DNA of 64,000 bases from Ascidiaceihabitans sp. (GTDB taxonomy: Bacteria; Pseudomonadota; Alphaproteobacteria; Rhodobacterales; Rhodobacteraceae). Under the pieces are notes generated by a model, which made no database searches, was not told the origin of the DNA, and was given only the letters and a program-made list of their open reading frames with translations. The translations under genes and the position numbers were made by a program. The stretch lies in NCBI GenBank assembly GCA_028248455.1, contig JAOKHV010000004.1, positions 42,165-106,164 on the forward strand, given 5' to 3'. Shown here one piece after another: positions 37,342 to 46,588 of this stretch (position 1 is its first letter; every line of letters starts with the position of its first letter).

Positions 37342-37554
37342 AACTTTGTGAATTATAGTGCCGGATACATTGCAATCATTAGGAATCGGTCAAATCAGCA
37401 GGAATTCGCTGCAATTGCCATAAGCTGAGTAACATAAAAAGAATGCTTCGGGTGCAATTGACCACAGTTGTTGAGGGGCTTAGGTAAGACGCGGCTTATA
37501 ACGCCGATATCACCGTCGAATTGAACAGCATTTCGACACAGTCAGGACACGTCC

Positions 37555-38487
37555 ATGAACAGCACAACACCTCGATCCTTTCAGGAAATCATCCTGCGCC
37601 TTCAAGGATATTGGGCCACTAAGGGCTGTGCCATTTTACAGCCATATGACATGGAAGTTGGGGCAGGGACATTCCACCCAGCCACAACGCTACGCAGCTT
37701 GGGGTCAAACCCATGGGCAGCCGCATATGTGCAGCCCTCGCGCCGTCCAACAGACGGGCGCTATGGTGAAAACCCGAACCGCCTGCAGCATTATTATCAA
37801 TACCAAGTGCTGATCAAACCGAGCCCACCGAATTTGCAAGAATTGTATCTAGGATCCCTTGCTGCCATCGGCGTCGACATGGACCTTCACGACATTCGTT
37901 TTGTTGAGGACGATTGGGAAAGCCCAACTCTTGGGGCGTGGGGCCTTGGATGGGAAATCTGGTGTGATGGCATGGAAGTTTCACAGTTCACTTATTTCCA
38001 ACAAGTCGGCGGCCATGACTGCACGCCTGTGTCCGGCGAGTTGACATACGGTCTTGAACGCCTCGCGATGTACATTCTTGAGTGTGACCACGTGATGGAC
38101 ATGCCCTTCAATGATCCTGATGCGCCGATCCCGTTGAAATACGGCGATATTTTCAAACAAACCGAAGAAGAATACGCGCGCTGGAACTTTGATGTTGCCA
38201 ACACCGAAGTGTTGTTGCGCCATTTTGAGGAAGCCGAAGTCGAATGTCAGGCCATCCTTTCACAAGCATTTGACGATCCAAAGACTGGTAAGCGTATCAT
38301 CATGGCACACCCTGCCTATGACCAATGCATCAAAGCCAGCCACATCTTCAACTTGTTGGATGCGCGTGGCGTAATCTCTGTCACTGAGCGTCAGGCATAC
38401 ATTGGTCGTGTCCGTTCGCTTTCTAAACAATGCGCAGATGCATTTATCCAAACCCGCGCTGGCGGCTTTACCGAAGCGGTGGAATAA
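37555..38487 (+). CDS. glyQ: Glycine-tRNA ligase alpha subunit
   Basis: GlyQ is the catalytic subunit of the bacterial (alpha-beta)2 glycyl-tRNA synthetase, a class II enzyme. The 310-residue product starts with the family pattern [19 protein letters not shown] and [16 protein letters not shown], followed by the class II core including [19 protein letters not shown] and [12 protein letters not shown]. Length is normal. It is followed by a DUF6446-like gene and glyS with one- and four-base overlaps, as is usual in Rhodobacteraceae. Confidence 0.98.
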   Translation: MNSTTPRSFQEIILRLQGYWATKGCAILQPYDMEVGAGTFHPATTLRSLGSNPWAAAYVQPSRRPTDGRYGENPNRLQHYYQYQVLIKPSPPNLQELYLGSLAAIGVDMDLHDIRFVEDDWESPTLGAWGLGWEIWCDGMEVSQFTYFQQVGGHDCTPVSGELTYGLERLAMYILECDHVMDMPFNDPDAPIPLKYGDIFKQTEEEYARWNFDVANTEVLLRHFEEAEVECQAILSQAFDDPKTGKRIIMAHPAYDQCIKASHIFNLLDARGVISVTERQAYIGRVRSLSKQCADAFIQTRAGGFTEAVE

Positions 38488-39002
38488 TGGGAAAATTTTT
38501 AGCAGTGTTGTTACTTGGAAGTGCCGTAATTGCGGGGGCATCTATGTATTACCTGCAGGTTTATGGCCTGTATGACGAAGTCCAAACCAGAGATGTTCAA
38601 CTTGTTTCGGTTGTGGATGACCTGCCGGAAACGATCAGCTTTGATAACTTCCAAGCCATCGATTCACAAAGTTCTCCAATCCGATATCGCGCATGTTTCA
38701 CAACAGACCTCAGCATATCTTTGCTAAGCGAAACCTATGTTGGTTTGGAAAAAGTGTCCCCGCGCAACGCTCCAAAATGGTTCGACTGCTTTGATGCAGC
38801 CGCAATCGGTGCAGAGCTGGCGGCGGGAACAGCTGTTCCATTTCTTGGTCAGAAAAATGTCCACTTCGGCGTTGACCGCATCGTTGCCATCACAACCGAT
38901 GGACGCGGCTATATCTGGCACGATCTCAATGACTGCGGCGACAAAGCCTATGATGGCACGATCGTTGGCGAAGAATGCCCAGGACGGGAAGCAACAGAAT
39001 GA
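38487..39002 (+). CDS. DUF6446-like membrane-anchored protein
   Basis: A 171-residue protein between glyQ and glyS. It starts [19 protein letters not shown], an uncleaved anchor or signal segment, followed by a soluble domain with several cysteines (RACFTT, WFDCFDA, NDCGDKAYDG, EECPG) that may form disulfides in the periplasm. I recall DUF6446 as the family in this position. ATG 38487 overlaps the glyQ stop by one base; a longer ORF start would lie inside glyQ. Function unknown; the link with glycyl-tRNA synthetase may be only positional. Confidence 0.65.
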   Translation: MGKFLAVLLLGSAVIAGASMYYLQVYGLYDEVQTRDVQLVSVVDDLPETISFDNFQAIDSQSSPIRYRACFTTDLSISLLSETYVGLEKVSPRNAPKWFDCFDAAAIGAELAAGTAVPFLGQKNVHFGVDRIVAITTDGRGYIWHDLNDCGDKAYDGTIVGEECPGREATE

Positions 39003-41044
39003 CTGATCTATTAATTGAACTGTTCTCCGAAGAAATTCCGGCGCGTATGCAGACACGTGCTGCCAATGACCTGAAAAAGCTGGTCACTGATGGTATGGTG
39101 GAAGCTGGCTTGACCTATGCTTCTGCCGCTGCGTTCAGCACGCCGCGCCGCCTTACGCTGACCGTTGAAGGTATGCTTGATGCGTCGCCAACAACTGTCG
39201 TTGAACGCAAAGGCCCAAAGGCTGATGCCCCTGAAAAAGCAATCGATGGGTTCTTGCGCGGCGCAGGTTTAACCCGCGATGATCTTGAAGAACGCGAGAC
39301 ACCCAAAGGGAACATCTTTTTCGCCAAGATTACGAAAGAGGGACGCCCCGCCGCGGATATCGTCGCTGAAGTTTTAGAGCGCACAATCCGCAATTTCCCA
39401 TGGCCGAAATCCATGCGCTGGGGCAATGGTACGTTGAAATGGGTGCGCCCACTGCATTCTATTCTGTGCATGACCAGTTCTGAAGAGGGCGCATCAGTTG
39501 TGCCGTTTGAGGTCGATGGTATCATCTCTGGGAATACGACCCATGGCCACCGTTTCTTATCTCCAGATAGCATCACTGTGAACAACTTTGATAGTTACAC
39601 AAGTAAACTGAAATCGGCTCATGTGGTGCTTGATGCTCAAGAACGGGCAGACGCAATTTGGAACGACGCAACCAATCAGGCTTTTGCAACTGGTTTTGAA
39701 GTTGTTGAAGACGCGGGTCTTTTGGCTGAAGTGGCAGGCCTTGTTGAATGGCCTGTTGTCTTGATGGGTGAAATTGGTGAGGGTTTCTTGGGCCTACCAG
39801 CCGAAGTGCTGCAGACCTCGATGCGTGAGCATCAAAAGTTCTTCTCTGTACGTAACGCAACAACAGGCCGTATAGAGCGCTTCATTACCGTCGCAAATCG
39901 CACAACAGCTGACAACGGTGCTACGATCCTTGCGGGCAACAAAAAGGTATTGTCGGCTCGTTTGGCGGATGCAAAGTTCTTCTGGGAAAACGACCTGCGC
40001 GTTGCGAAGTCAGATATGAGCGTTTGGTTGAAGTCGCTTGAAAACGTTACATTCCACAACAAGCTTGGCACCCAAGCTGAGTTGGTGAACAGCATGGCGA
40101 CTTTAGCGCGTGAGTTGGCTCCGGCAGTTGGGGCAGACCCCGATATGGCCGAAAAAGCTGCGCGTTTGGCCAAAGCAGACCTAAGCTCTGAAATGGTCTA
40201 TGAGTTCCCAGAACTTCAAGGGCTTATGGGGCGCTATTATATCGAAGCTTCAGGTGAGGATGCTCAAATAGCAGCCGCTGCTGAGGAACACTATGCACCA
40301 CTTGGACCCTCTGATGACGCGCCAACAGCTCCGGTTTCAATAACAGTATCGCTCGCAGAAAAACTTGAAAAACTTAATGGATTTTGGTCCATCGATGAAA
40401 AGCCAACGGGTTCAAAAGACCCCTTCGCATTACGCCGTGCGGCACTTGGCATAATTCGAATTGTAATAGAAAACGATCTTGCACTGTCTTTGAATGCCGT
40501 GATGCCAACGGAGCATGCAGATAGCCTTCTTTCATTCTTCCACGATCGTCTTAAAATATACCTAAAAGATCAAGGCATTCGCCACGACATCATTGATGCC
40601 TGCGTTGCAATGGACGGCAATGACGACATTAACCTTTTGGTGAAACGTGCACGGGCCTTATCTGAAACGCTGGAAACAGATGATGGTGAAAACCTGATCC
40701 AAGGATTCAAACGTGCCAACAATATTTTATCTCAAGCGGAAGCTGCGGACGGGGTTGAATACTCTTACGGTGCCGATGTGAAATTTGCAGAAACAGATGA
40801 GGAGCGTACCTTATTTGGTGCCCTTGATACGTCTGAGGCAACAATCAAACTTGCAATGGAGGCCCAAGACTTCGCATCTGCTATGTCTGCAATGGCGACG
40901 CTTCGCACACCCATAGACACCTTCTTTGAGGCAGTACAGATTAACTCTGATAACCCAACGGTGCGTCGTAATCGTCTGAACCTTCTCAGTCGTATCCGTA
41001 CGGTTTGCTCTTCGGTGGCGGATCTAACCAAAATCGAAGGCTGA
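38999..41044 (+). CDS. glyS: Glycine-tRNA ligase beta subunit
   Basis: GlyS binds tRNA-Gly and completes the synthetase with GlyQ. The 681-residue product begins MTDLLIELFSEEIPARMQ, the family start, and has FPWPKSMRWGN near 132-142, MREHQKFFSV near 275 and the HD-like domain; it ends with an anticodon-binding DALR-type region. ATG 38999 overlaps the preceding stop in an ATGA arrangement, which decides the start over an upstream in-frame codon. Length is close to E. coli GlyS (689). Confidence 0.97.
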   Translation: MTDLLIELFSEEIPARMQTRAANDLKKLVTDGMVEAGLTYASAAAFSTPRRLTLTVEGMLDASPTTVVERKGPKADAPEKAIDGFLRGAGLTRDDLEERETPKGNIFFAKITKEGRPAADIVAEVLERTIRNFPWPKSMRWGNGTLKWVRPLHSILCMTSSEEGASVVPFEVDGIISGNTTHGHRFLSPDSITVNNFDSYTSKLKSAHVVLDAQERADAIWNDATNQAFATGFEVVEDAGLLAEVAGLVEWPVVLMGEIGEGFLGLPAEVLQTSMREHQKFFSVRNATTGRIERFITVANRTTADNGATILAGNKKVLSARLADAKFFWENDLRVAKSDMSVWLKSLENVTFHNKLGTQAELVNSMATLARELAPAVGADPDMAEKAARLAKADLSSEMVYEFPELQGLMGRYYIEASGEDAQIAAAAEEHYAPLGPSDDAPTAPVSITVSLAEKLEKLNGFWSIDEKPTGSKDPFALRRAALGIIRIVIENDLALSLNAVMPTEHADSLLSFFHDRLKIYLKDQGIRHDIIDACVAMDGNDDINLLVKRARALSETLETDDGENLIQGFKRANNILSQAEAADGVEYSYGADVKFAETDEERTLFGALDTSEATIKLAMEAQDFASAMSAMATLRTPIDTFFEAVQINSDNPTVRRNRLNLLSRIRTVCSSVADLTKIEG

Positions 41045-41189
41045 TCCCGCTTCGTCTTATCAAATAAACTCGGGGGGGCGTAGGTACGTGGGGGCTGGCA
41101 CCCTTGTTTTCTGCTCCCCCGGCATGTGCTAAATCCTTGCTTGCCTTGGATTTAAGCCTATGCTGCTATTGAAACCGGTAGGTGCTACA

Positions 41190-43727
41190 ATGCAGAATAA
41201 TCCAGATACAACACTTGTTACTCAAACAGCCAAAATGGCGGCGTCCACGCATGGTGGCCGTGCAAAATGCTTGCAGCGGTTGATCCGTCTTGACCTGCCA
41301 GTGCCCAAAACGGTGGCGCTTAGTTTTTCGGCGGTTTCCAAAATTGCCAATGGTGAATTGCCAGATATTGAAGCCGTACTTTCACAGTTCCCGAAAGATG
41401 CACTTTTGTGCGTGCGCCCGTCCTCAGAGGACGCGGATTGGGGCGGCCCCAGCGCTGTGCTCAATATCGGGATGAACGATTATGCCTATGCGGAATTGTG
41501 CGCTCAACTAGGGACAGATGGCGCAACTGCGATTTACACTCGTTTTGTTCAGTCCTACGCAATTAACGTTGCACGTCTTGATCCAGATATGTTTGACGAT
41601 GTTGTCGCATCAGGTTCCGAAGGATTGTCAGAGACATTGCGTGCGTACGAAGCTGAAACAGATGAGAAATTCCCCTCTGACGTCGGTACACAACTCGCCG
41701 CTGTGCTGCGATCGATGGCACGTGCATGGGATGGAACCTCTGCGCGCCTGCTTCGCCAAGGCAAAGGGGCACCCGCAGGTGCCGGTCTTGGTCTCGTGGT
41801 TCAACAAATGGCTTTTGGGGTAGGCAAGCATCAAAGCGGCTCTGGAATGTTCCAACTGGTTAATAGCGATACCGGCCAACCGCAAATTACGGGTCGCTAT
41901 CTGCGCCAAAGCCAAGGGCTAGAAGCGCTGTTCCAAGACGCTGAAGCAATGTACCTCACGCGTGACCCACGCGGCCCATCCTTTGAGGAACTGGAACCAG
42001 AGCTGTTTGAAACGCTCAAAGCCCATGCCGCCTTGAGCCGTATGCGTTTGCGTGAAGAGATGCAGCTGGAGTTCACAGTTGACAACGGCAAGCTCAATAT
42101 TTTGGACGGGATCCGTGTCACCAGATCATCACGCGCGGCTGTTTGTATCGCGGTCAGTTTAGCCAACGATAAGATCATCCCTCGTCAAGAAGCCTTGATG
42201 CGCGTTGAGCCGCTTTCGCTTAACGAATTGCTTCATCGCCAAGTTGATAACGATGCGCTGCGTGATGTCGTAGGTCACGGCATTGCGGCCAGCCCGGGTG
42301 CCGCTACAGGCACGCTTGTTTTCACTGCTGCTGATGCGCAAGCGCACGCTGCACGTGAAGAGGATTGTATTCTTGTGCGCCGCGAAACGTCACCCGAAGA
42401 TATTCGTGGAATGCACGCCGCACGCGCTGTTTTGACAGAACGGGGTGGGGTCACAAGTCATGCGGCAGTCATCGGGCGCGGCATTGGTTTGCCTTGCGTC
42501 GTTGGCGTGTCGAACATTCGCTTCGTGCCAAGCAAGAAACAGCTTATTTTGGCAGATGGCCGCATTCTTGAAGAGGGTGAGGTCGTCACAGTTGATGGTA
42601 CGTCTGGGCAGGTTTTGTTGGGCGCTGTCGCGATGCAAGAAGCAGCACTTGATGACGCATTTCAAACCTTGATGGAATGGGCAGATGAAGAGCGCGACAT
42701 TGGTATTCGTGCCAATGCGGATACGCCTGCTGATGCTCAAACTGCACGTAACTTCAATGCTCAAGGCATCGGTCTGTGCCGCACAGAACATATGTTTTTT
42801 GAGGCAAGCCGTCTGACAGTGATGCGCGAGATGATCTTTGCAGAAACATCAAAAGACCGTCGCGCTGTACTTGAGCGCCTGTTGCCGATGCAACGCGGAG
42901 ATTTTACCGAACTGTTCCGCATTATGCAGGGACAACCGGTTTCGATCCGCCTGTTCGATCCGCCCTTGCATGAATTCCTTCCAGCAGATCGCAATGGTCA
43001 GCGCGAACTGGCTGAAGCCCTTGATCTACCATTATCAGACGTCACGCGTCGTATCGAAGCAATGCGTGAATATAACCCTATGCTTGGTTTGCGTGGGGTG
43101 CGCCTTGGTGTGACTGTCCCAGAGATTTATGAAATGCAGGCGCGGGCGATTTTCGAAGCGACGATTGTGGCCAGCCGTGATGGCGCATCGATTGTGCCGG
43201 AAATCATGATTCCGCTCGTCAGCGCAAAGCGCGAAGTTGAGTTGGTCAAAACTCGCGTTGATGGAATCGCCGCTGCTGTTCGTGTCGAACAGGACGCTGA
43301 TTTCGATTACCGATTGGGTGTTATGGTTGAAACACCTCGCGCTGCCTTGCGTGCAGGCGACATTGCGCAACATTGTGCGTTCCTTAGTTTTGGGACCAAT
43401 GACCTTACGCAGATGACATATGGTCTTAGCCGTGATGACGCAGGTCGATTTATGTCAGATTACGTTCAGCAAGAGGTGTTTGCTGAAGATCCGTTTCACA
43501 CACTAGATATCGACGGAGTGGGCGAGTTGCTTAAATTGGGTGCAGAGCGTGGTCGAAAGACCCAACCTAACATGACTTTGTCGATTTGCGGCGAACACGG
43601 TGGCAACCCCGAATCAATCGCTTTTTGCCGAGAGGCCGGGTTTGACTACGTTTCCTGTTCCCCCTTCCGTGTTCCTGTCGCTCGATTGGCAGCGGCGCAG
43701 TTGGCGATCAAAGACAAGACAGGGTAG
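41190..43727 (+). CDS. ppdK: Pyruvate, phosphate dikinase-like PEP-utilizing enzyme
   Basis: PPDK interconverts pyruvate, ATP and phosphate with PEP, AMP and pyrophosphate. The 845-residue product (from ATG 41190, after AGGTG; ATG 41160 is the alternative) has an N-terminal ATP-grasp-like domain (LLCVRPSSEDADWGGPSAVL at about 72-91), the phospho-His domain with ERGGVTSHAAVIGRG (His424), and the TIM-barrel PEP domain with FGTNDLTQMTYGLSRDD and the catalytic-Cys motif SICGEHGGNP. The ATP domain is rather divergent from classical PPDK, so the exact reaction is uncertain. Location after glyS is usual for this family in Rhodobacteraceae. Confidence 0.82.
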   Translation: MQNNPDTTLVTQTAKMAASTHGGRAKCLQRLIRLDLPVPKTVALSFSAVSKIANGELPDIEAVLSQFPKDALLCVRPSSEDADWGGPSAVLNIGMNDYAYAELCAQLGTDGATAIYTRFVQSYAINVARLDPDMFDDVVASGSEGLSETLRAYEAETDEKFPSDVGTQLAAVLRSMARAWDGTSARLLRQGKGAPAGAGLGLVVQQMAFGVGKHQSGSGMFQLVNSDTGQPQITGRYLRQSQGLEALFQDAEAMYLTRDPRGPSFEELEPELFETLKAHAALSRMRLREEMQLEFTVDNGKLNILDGIRVTRSSRAAVCIAVSLANDKIIPRQEALMRVEPLSLNELLHRQVDNDALRDVVGHGIAASPGAATGTLVFTAADAQAHAAREEDCILVRRETSPEDIRGMHAARAVLTERGGVTSHAAVIGRGIGLPCVVGVSNIRFVPSKKQLILADGRILEEGEVVTVDGTSGQVLLGAVAMQEAALDDAFQTLMEWADEERDIGIRANADTPADAQTARNFNAQGIGLCRTEHMFFEASRLTVMREMIFAETSKDRRAVLERLLPMQRGDFTELFRIMQGQPVSIRLFDPPLHEFLPADRNGQRELAEALDLPLSDVTRRIEAMREYNPMLGLRGVRLGVTVPEIYEMQARAIFEATIVASRDGASIVPEIMIPLVSAKREVELVKTRVDGIAAAVRVEQDADFDYRLGVMVETPRAALRAGDIAQHCAFLSFGTNDLTQMTYGLSRDDAGRFMSDYVQQEVFAEDPFHTLDIDGVGELLKLGAERGRKTQPNMTLSICGEHGGNPESIAFCREAGFDYVSCSPFRVPVARLAAAQLAIKDKTG

Positions 43728-43878
43728 GGGGAAGAATAGGTTTCCGCTACATCCTGTTATCGGCCTGATATTCACTATTGGTTAATTGGATACCTCTAAG
43801 TTGCTGACGTAAGCTTAACTGGACGAACTGCACTAAACACACTAGTTGGCTGGCATCGAAGTAACTTTGGAGCGCCGA

Positions 43879-44505
43879 ATGCGGGCCGCAATATTCTTTT
43901 CAATTTTATTGGCTGTGTTTGCGCCAATGACAGCAACGGCAAATGAGAAGCAGGCAAATGCGCTGCATAAAACAGAAACACGTGAAATTTCGTTGCTCAC
44001 TCCTGCACGTCTAGAAGATATGATTACTGCCTCTGTTGCTGCGAGTGGTGTTGAGTTTTCCACCTCTTGGCTGGACAAGCAGGCGGTTGCCAAAGGTGAC
44101 GCGAATTGGAGGTGTCTTTCAGAGGCGCTTTATTTTGAGGCGCGCGGTGAAACCGTCAGAGGTCAATTTGCTGTTGCTGAGGTTATTATGAACCGTGTTG
44201 CGCATTCGCGCTTTCCCAGCTCACTGTGTGGTGTGATCAATCAAGGTACTGGAAAGAAATTCCGATGCCAGTTCAGTTATACATGTGATGGTAAGGCCGA
44301 AAATGTATCTGAACCGCTTTCTTACGAACGTGTTTCAAAAGTCGCACGTGCTGTAATCGATGGCCATGTGCCCAAGCTGACCAATGGCGCAACGCATTAT
44401 CATGCAACGGCGGTTAGCCCGAGTTGGTCACGCGTGTACACCAAAACAGCGCGTATCGGCGTACACATCTTTTATCGCGATAACGTACGGTCTGCTTCTA
44501 ACTGA
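43879..44505 (+). CDS. Cell wall hydrolase, SleB-like (Hydrolase_2)
   Basis: A 208-residue exported protein. It starts MRAAIFFSILLAVFAPMTATANE, a clear signal peptide, and has a C-terminal Hydrolase_2 domain at about 80-205 with CLSEALYFEARGE (catalytic Glu), VAEVIMNRV, CGVINQGT and CQFSYTCDGK, then GATHYHA and RIGVHIFYR. This matches the SleB cortex-lytic amidase/transglycosylase-like family, which in non-spore-formers acts on peptidoglycan. I chose ATG 43879 because it puts the signal peptide at the start; the upstream TTG is unlikely. It is the one intact peptidoglycan hydrolase of this window. Confidence 0.88.
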   Translation: MRAAIFFSILLAVFAPMTATANEKQANALHKTETREISLLTPARLEDMITASVAASGVEFSTSWLDKQAVAKGDANWRCLSEALYFEARGETVRGQFAVAEVIMNRVAHSRFPSSLCGVINQGTGKKFRCQFSYTCDGKAENVSEPLSYERVSKVARAVIDGHVPKLTNGATHYHATAVSPSWSRVYTKTARIGVHIFYRDNVRSASN

Positions 44506-44624
44506 TCAGTCTGGACAAGCTGGGACGCTTTTGCACCCTAGCCTGACGTAAAGTGCACTGGTATAGGCCGAGTACGAGCCTAGAAAGGCTCTACCCACCA
44601 GCCTGACCAAAAGGGTCTGACCTT

Positions 44625-45548
44625 ATGAGTTCTGAAGTGTATCTTGCCTTTGCCCATCCGTCTGAGCGTTCCGACGCCGCGAAAACATCCATTCCATTGG
44701 ATAGAATTTCCCTTCGCGATCATATCGTTGATGTCGAGATTGGTGCCTTTCAGGCCGAGCGCGGCGTCACGCAACGCATCAGCTTTAACGTCGTTGTTGA
44801 GGTGTTGCCTTTGACGGGGCCAATTGATGACGATGTCGATCGTATTCTCAGCTATGATAAAGTCACTGAAGCAATCGCTTTCGAATTGGCCGATGAACGT
44901 CTCAATCTATTAGAAACACTGGCTGAAAATGTTGCAGATCGAATTCTTTTAGAACCTCAAGCGATGCGCACGTTTGTACGCATCGAAAAATTGGATCGTG
45001 GCGCTGGTGCGCTTGGTGTTGAGATTGTTCGTGCGCGCGGTGACGTGACCGTCGAGCAGACTGAGGCAGAAGATGCTTTGCGTCCGCAGTTGGTTTTCCT
45101 GTCCAATGCGGCCATTTCCTCGCCGTATTTCAAGGCTTGGGTCGATCAATTGCAAGCCAATGATCAGCCGTTGATTTTGTGCGTTGGCCCTGCAGAAACG
45201 GATCGCCCACAAACGGGTCACAGGATGACGCAACGCCGTGTCGATTTGCTAGCGATTGAACAAAACGCATGGGTCGTTGCTTCGTGTGATGAACGCTGCG
45301 TTGTTGTCGAAACACGCACGGAACTAGAATGGGCGATGCGCAATAGTCAAATTTGCGTTTGGGCTCCGTCCAAACTTGTCCTTGATGCTGTTGATGGTCC
45401 TTGTGCGCGATTGAACGATCCACTTGAGTTAGCAGCATGGTTTGCTTCGACGTTTGACGCTCAAGAGATGATCGTGATTGGAGCAGACCTGCCTGCGAAT
45501 ATCCGAGTACCTTCACGGACTGTGGGTCCTGATCAAGCCGTGCTTTGA
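44625..45548 (+). CDS. folB: Dihydroneopterin aldolase fused to an amino-acid-kinase-like domain
   Basis: Residues about 20-145 are a FolB domain (RISLRDHIVDVEIGAFQAER, GVTQRISFNV, LSYDKVTEAI, NLLETLAENVADRIL), which makes 6-hydroxymethyl-dihydropterin for folate. The 307-residue length is more than twice a usual FolB (about 120). The extra C-terminal part begins LVFLSNAAISSPYFKAWV and has LLAIEQNAW, VWAPSKLVLDAVDG and PLELAAWFASTFDAQEMIVIGAD, which resembles the end of amino-acid-kinase-fold proteins such as MfnE (WxPSxMVL, DSLAAWLA). Key glycines of the kinase N-terminal loop are not seen, so it may not be active. folP follows 4 bp after the stop. Confidence 0.85.
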   Translation: MSSEVYLAFAHPSERSDAAKTSIPLDRISLRDHIVDVEIGAFQAERGVTQRISFNVVVEVLPLTGPIDDDVDRILSYDKVTEAIAFELADERLNLLETLAENVADRILLEPQAMRTFVRIEKLDRGAGALGVEIVRARGDVTVEQTEAEDALRPQLVFLSNAAISSPYFKAWVDQLQANDQPLILCVGPAETDRPQTGHRMTQRRVDLLAIEQNAWVVASCDERCVVVETRTELEWAMRNSQICVWAPSKLVLDAVDGPCARLNDPLELAAWFASTFDAQEMIVIGADLPANIRVPSRTVGPDQAVL

Positions 45549-45552
45549 AACT

Positions 45553-46569
45553 ATGAAACGCTATATCCGCCCACTTGTTCAAATCGGTCCAGCACGCCCA
45601 CAGGGTGCACATACGCTTGCTGGTGGCTGGTGCTGGTTCACACATGTTGAGGTCTTGTCGCGTACGGATGAAACAATCGTTCTATCCGCTTCAAATCTTG
45701 AGCAAGAGGAACTTGCAGCCCTTACAGCTGTCCGTACTCCAATAGCAGACCTTGCTTTCGATACTCCACGTTTGATGGGCATTTTGAATGTGACACCTGA
45801 CAGTTTCTCAGATGGTGGCCGACACCAGACGCCTCACGATGCAGTCACAGAAGCTTTGAAAATGGTCGCGACGGGTGCTGACCTAATTGATATCGGTGGC
45901 GAGTCTACACGACCGGGTGCAGTAACTGTTACATCTGACGAAGAAATCTTGAGGACAGCGCCAGCTATCAAAGCGATACGAGACGCAGGCGTTGTTACAC
46001 CTATCTCAATTGATACCCGCAAAGCGAGTGTAGGGCATGCAGCGATTGCTGCTGGAGCTGACATCGTGAACGATGTTTCTGGATTTATTTATGATCCTGC
46101 CCTTGCAGTATCGTGCTTGAAGACGGGAACACCTGTTTGTGTCATGCATGCACAGGGCGACCCTGCCACAATGCAGGATGAACCGTACTACGAAGATGTT
46201 TTGCTGGATGTATATGATTTTTTGAAAATCCAGATCGACGGGTTGGTTTCATTCGGAATTCCACGCCACTCGATAATTGCAGATCCCGGTATCGGATTCG
46301 GAAAAAACCAAACTCATAATCTTAAACTGTTGAACCGTATCAGTCTTTTTCACAGTCTTGGTGTCCCAGTTTTGTTGGGCGCATCGCGCAAAAAGTTTAT
46401 CGGTGCCATTGGTAATGAACCGATTGCAGATCGTCGTGCAGCCGGTTCGGTTGGCGTTGCTCTTGCTGCTATCGCGCAAGGTGTGCAATTAATACGTGCG
46501 CATGACATCGCTGACCATAAGCAGGCAGTTGTGTTATGGCAGGCCAGCGTGACACAAGATTTGAACTAA
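45553..46569 (+). CDS. folP: Dihydropteroate synthase
   Basis: FolP condenses hydroxymethyl-dihydropterin pyrophosphate with p-aminobenzoate; it is the target of sulfonamides. The 338-residue product has an N-terminal extension of about 75 residues before the TIM barrel, which shows GILNVTPDSFSDGG (about 79-92), DLIDIGGESTRPGA, ADIVNDVSG, ADPGIGFGKN and LLGASRKKFIG. I chose ATG 45553 because it falls 4 bp after the folB stop; the longer ORF begins inside folB. Forms a folB-folP-glmM row. folK is not in the window. Confidence 0.95.
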   Translation: MKRYIRPLVQIGPARPQGAHTLAGGWCWFTHVEVLSRTDETIVLSASNLEQEELAALTAVRTPIADLAFDTPRLMGILNVTPDSFSDGGRHQTPHDAVTEALKMVATGADLIDIGGESTRPGAVTVTSDEEILRTAPAIKAIRDAGVVTPISIDTRKASVGHAAIAAGADIVNDVSGFIYDPALAVSCLKTGTPVCVMHAQGDPATMQDEPYYEDVLLDVYDFLKIQIDGLVSFGIPRHSIIADPGIGFGKNQTHNLKLLNRISLFHSLGVPVLLGASRKKFIGAIGNEPIADRRAAGSVGVALAAIAQGVQLIRAHDIADHKQAVVLWQASVTQDLN

Positions 46570-46588
46570 ATTGAGTAAGAATTAAATA

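Noticed and set aside
41060..41150. G- and C-rich stretch between glyS and the PPDK-like gene as terminator
   Set aside because: No continuous stem with U tract could be found by eye.
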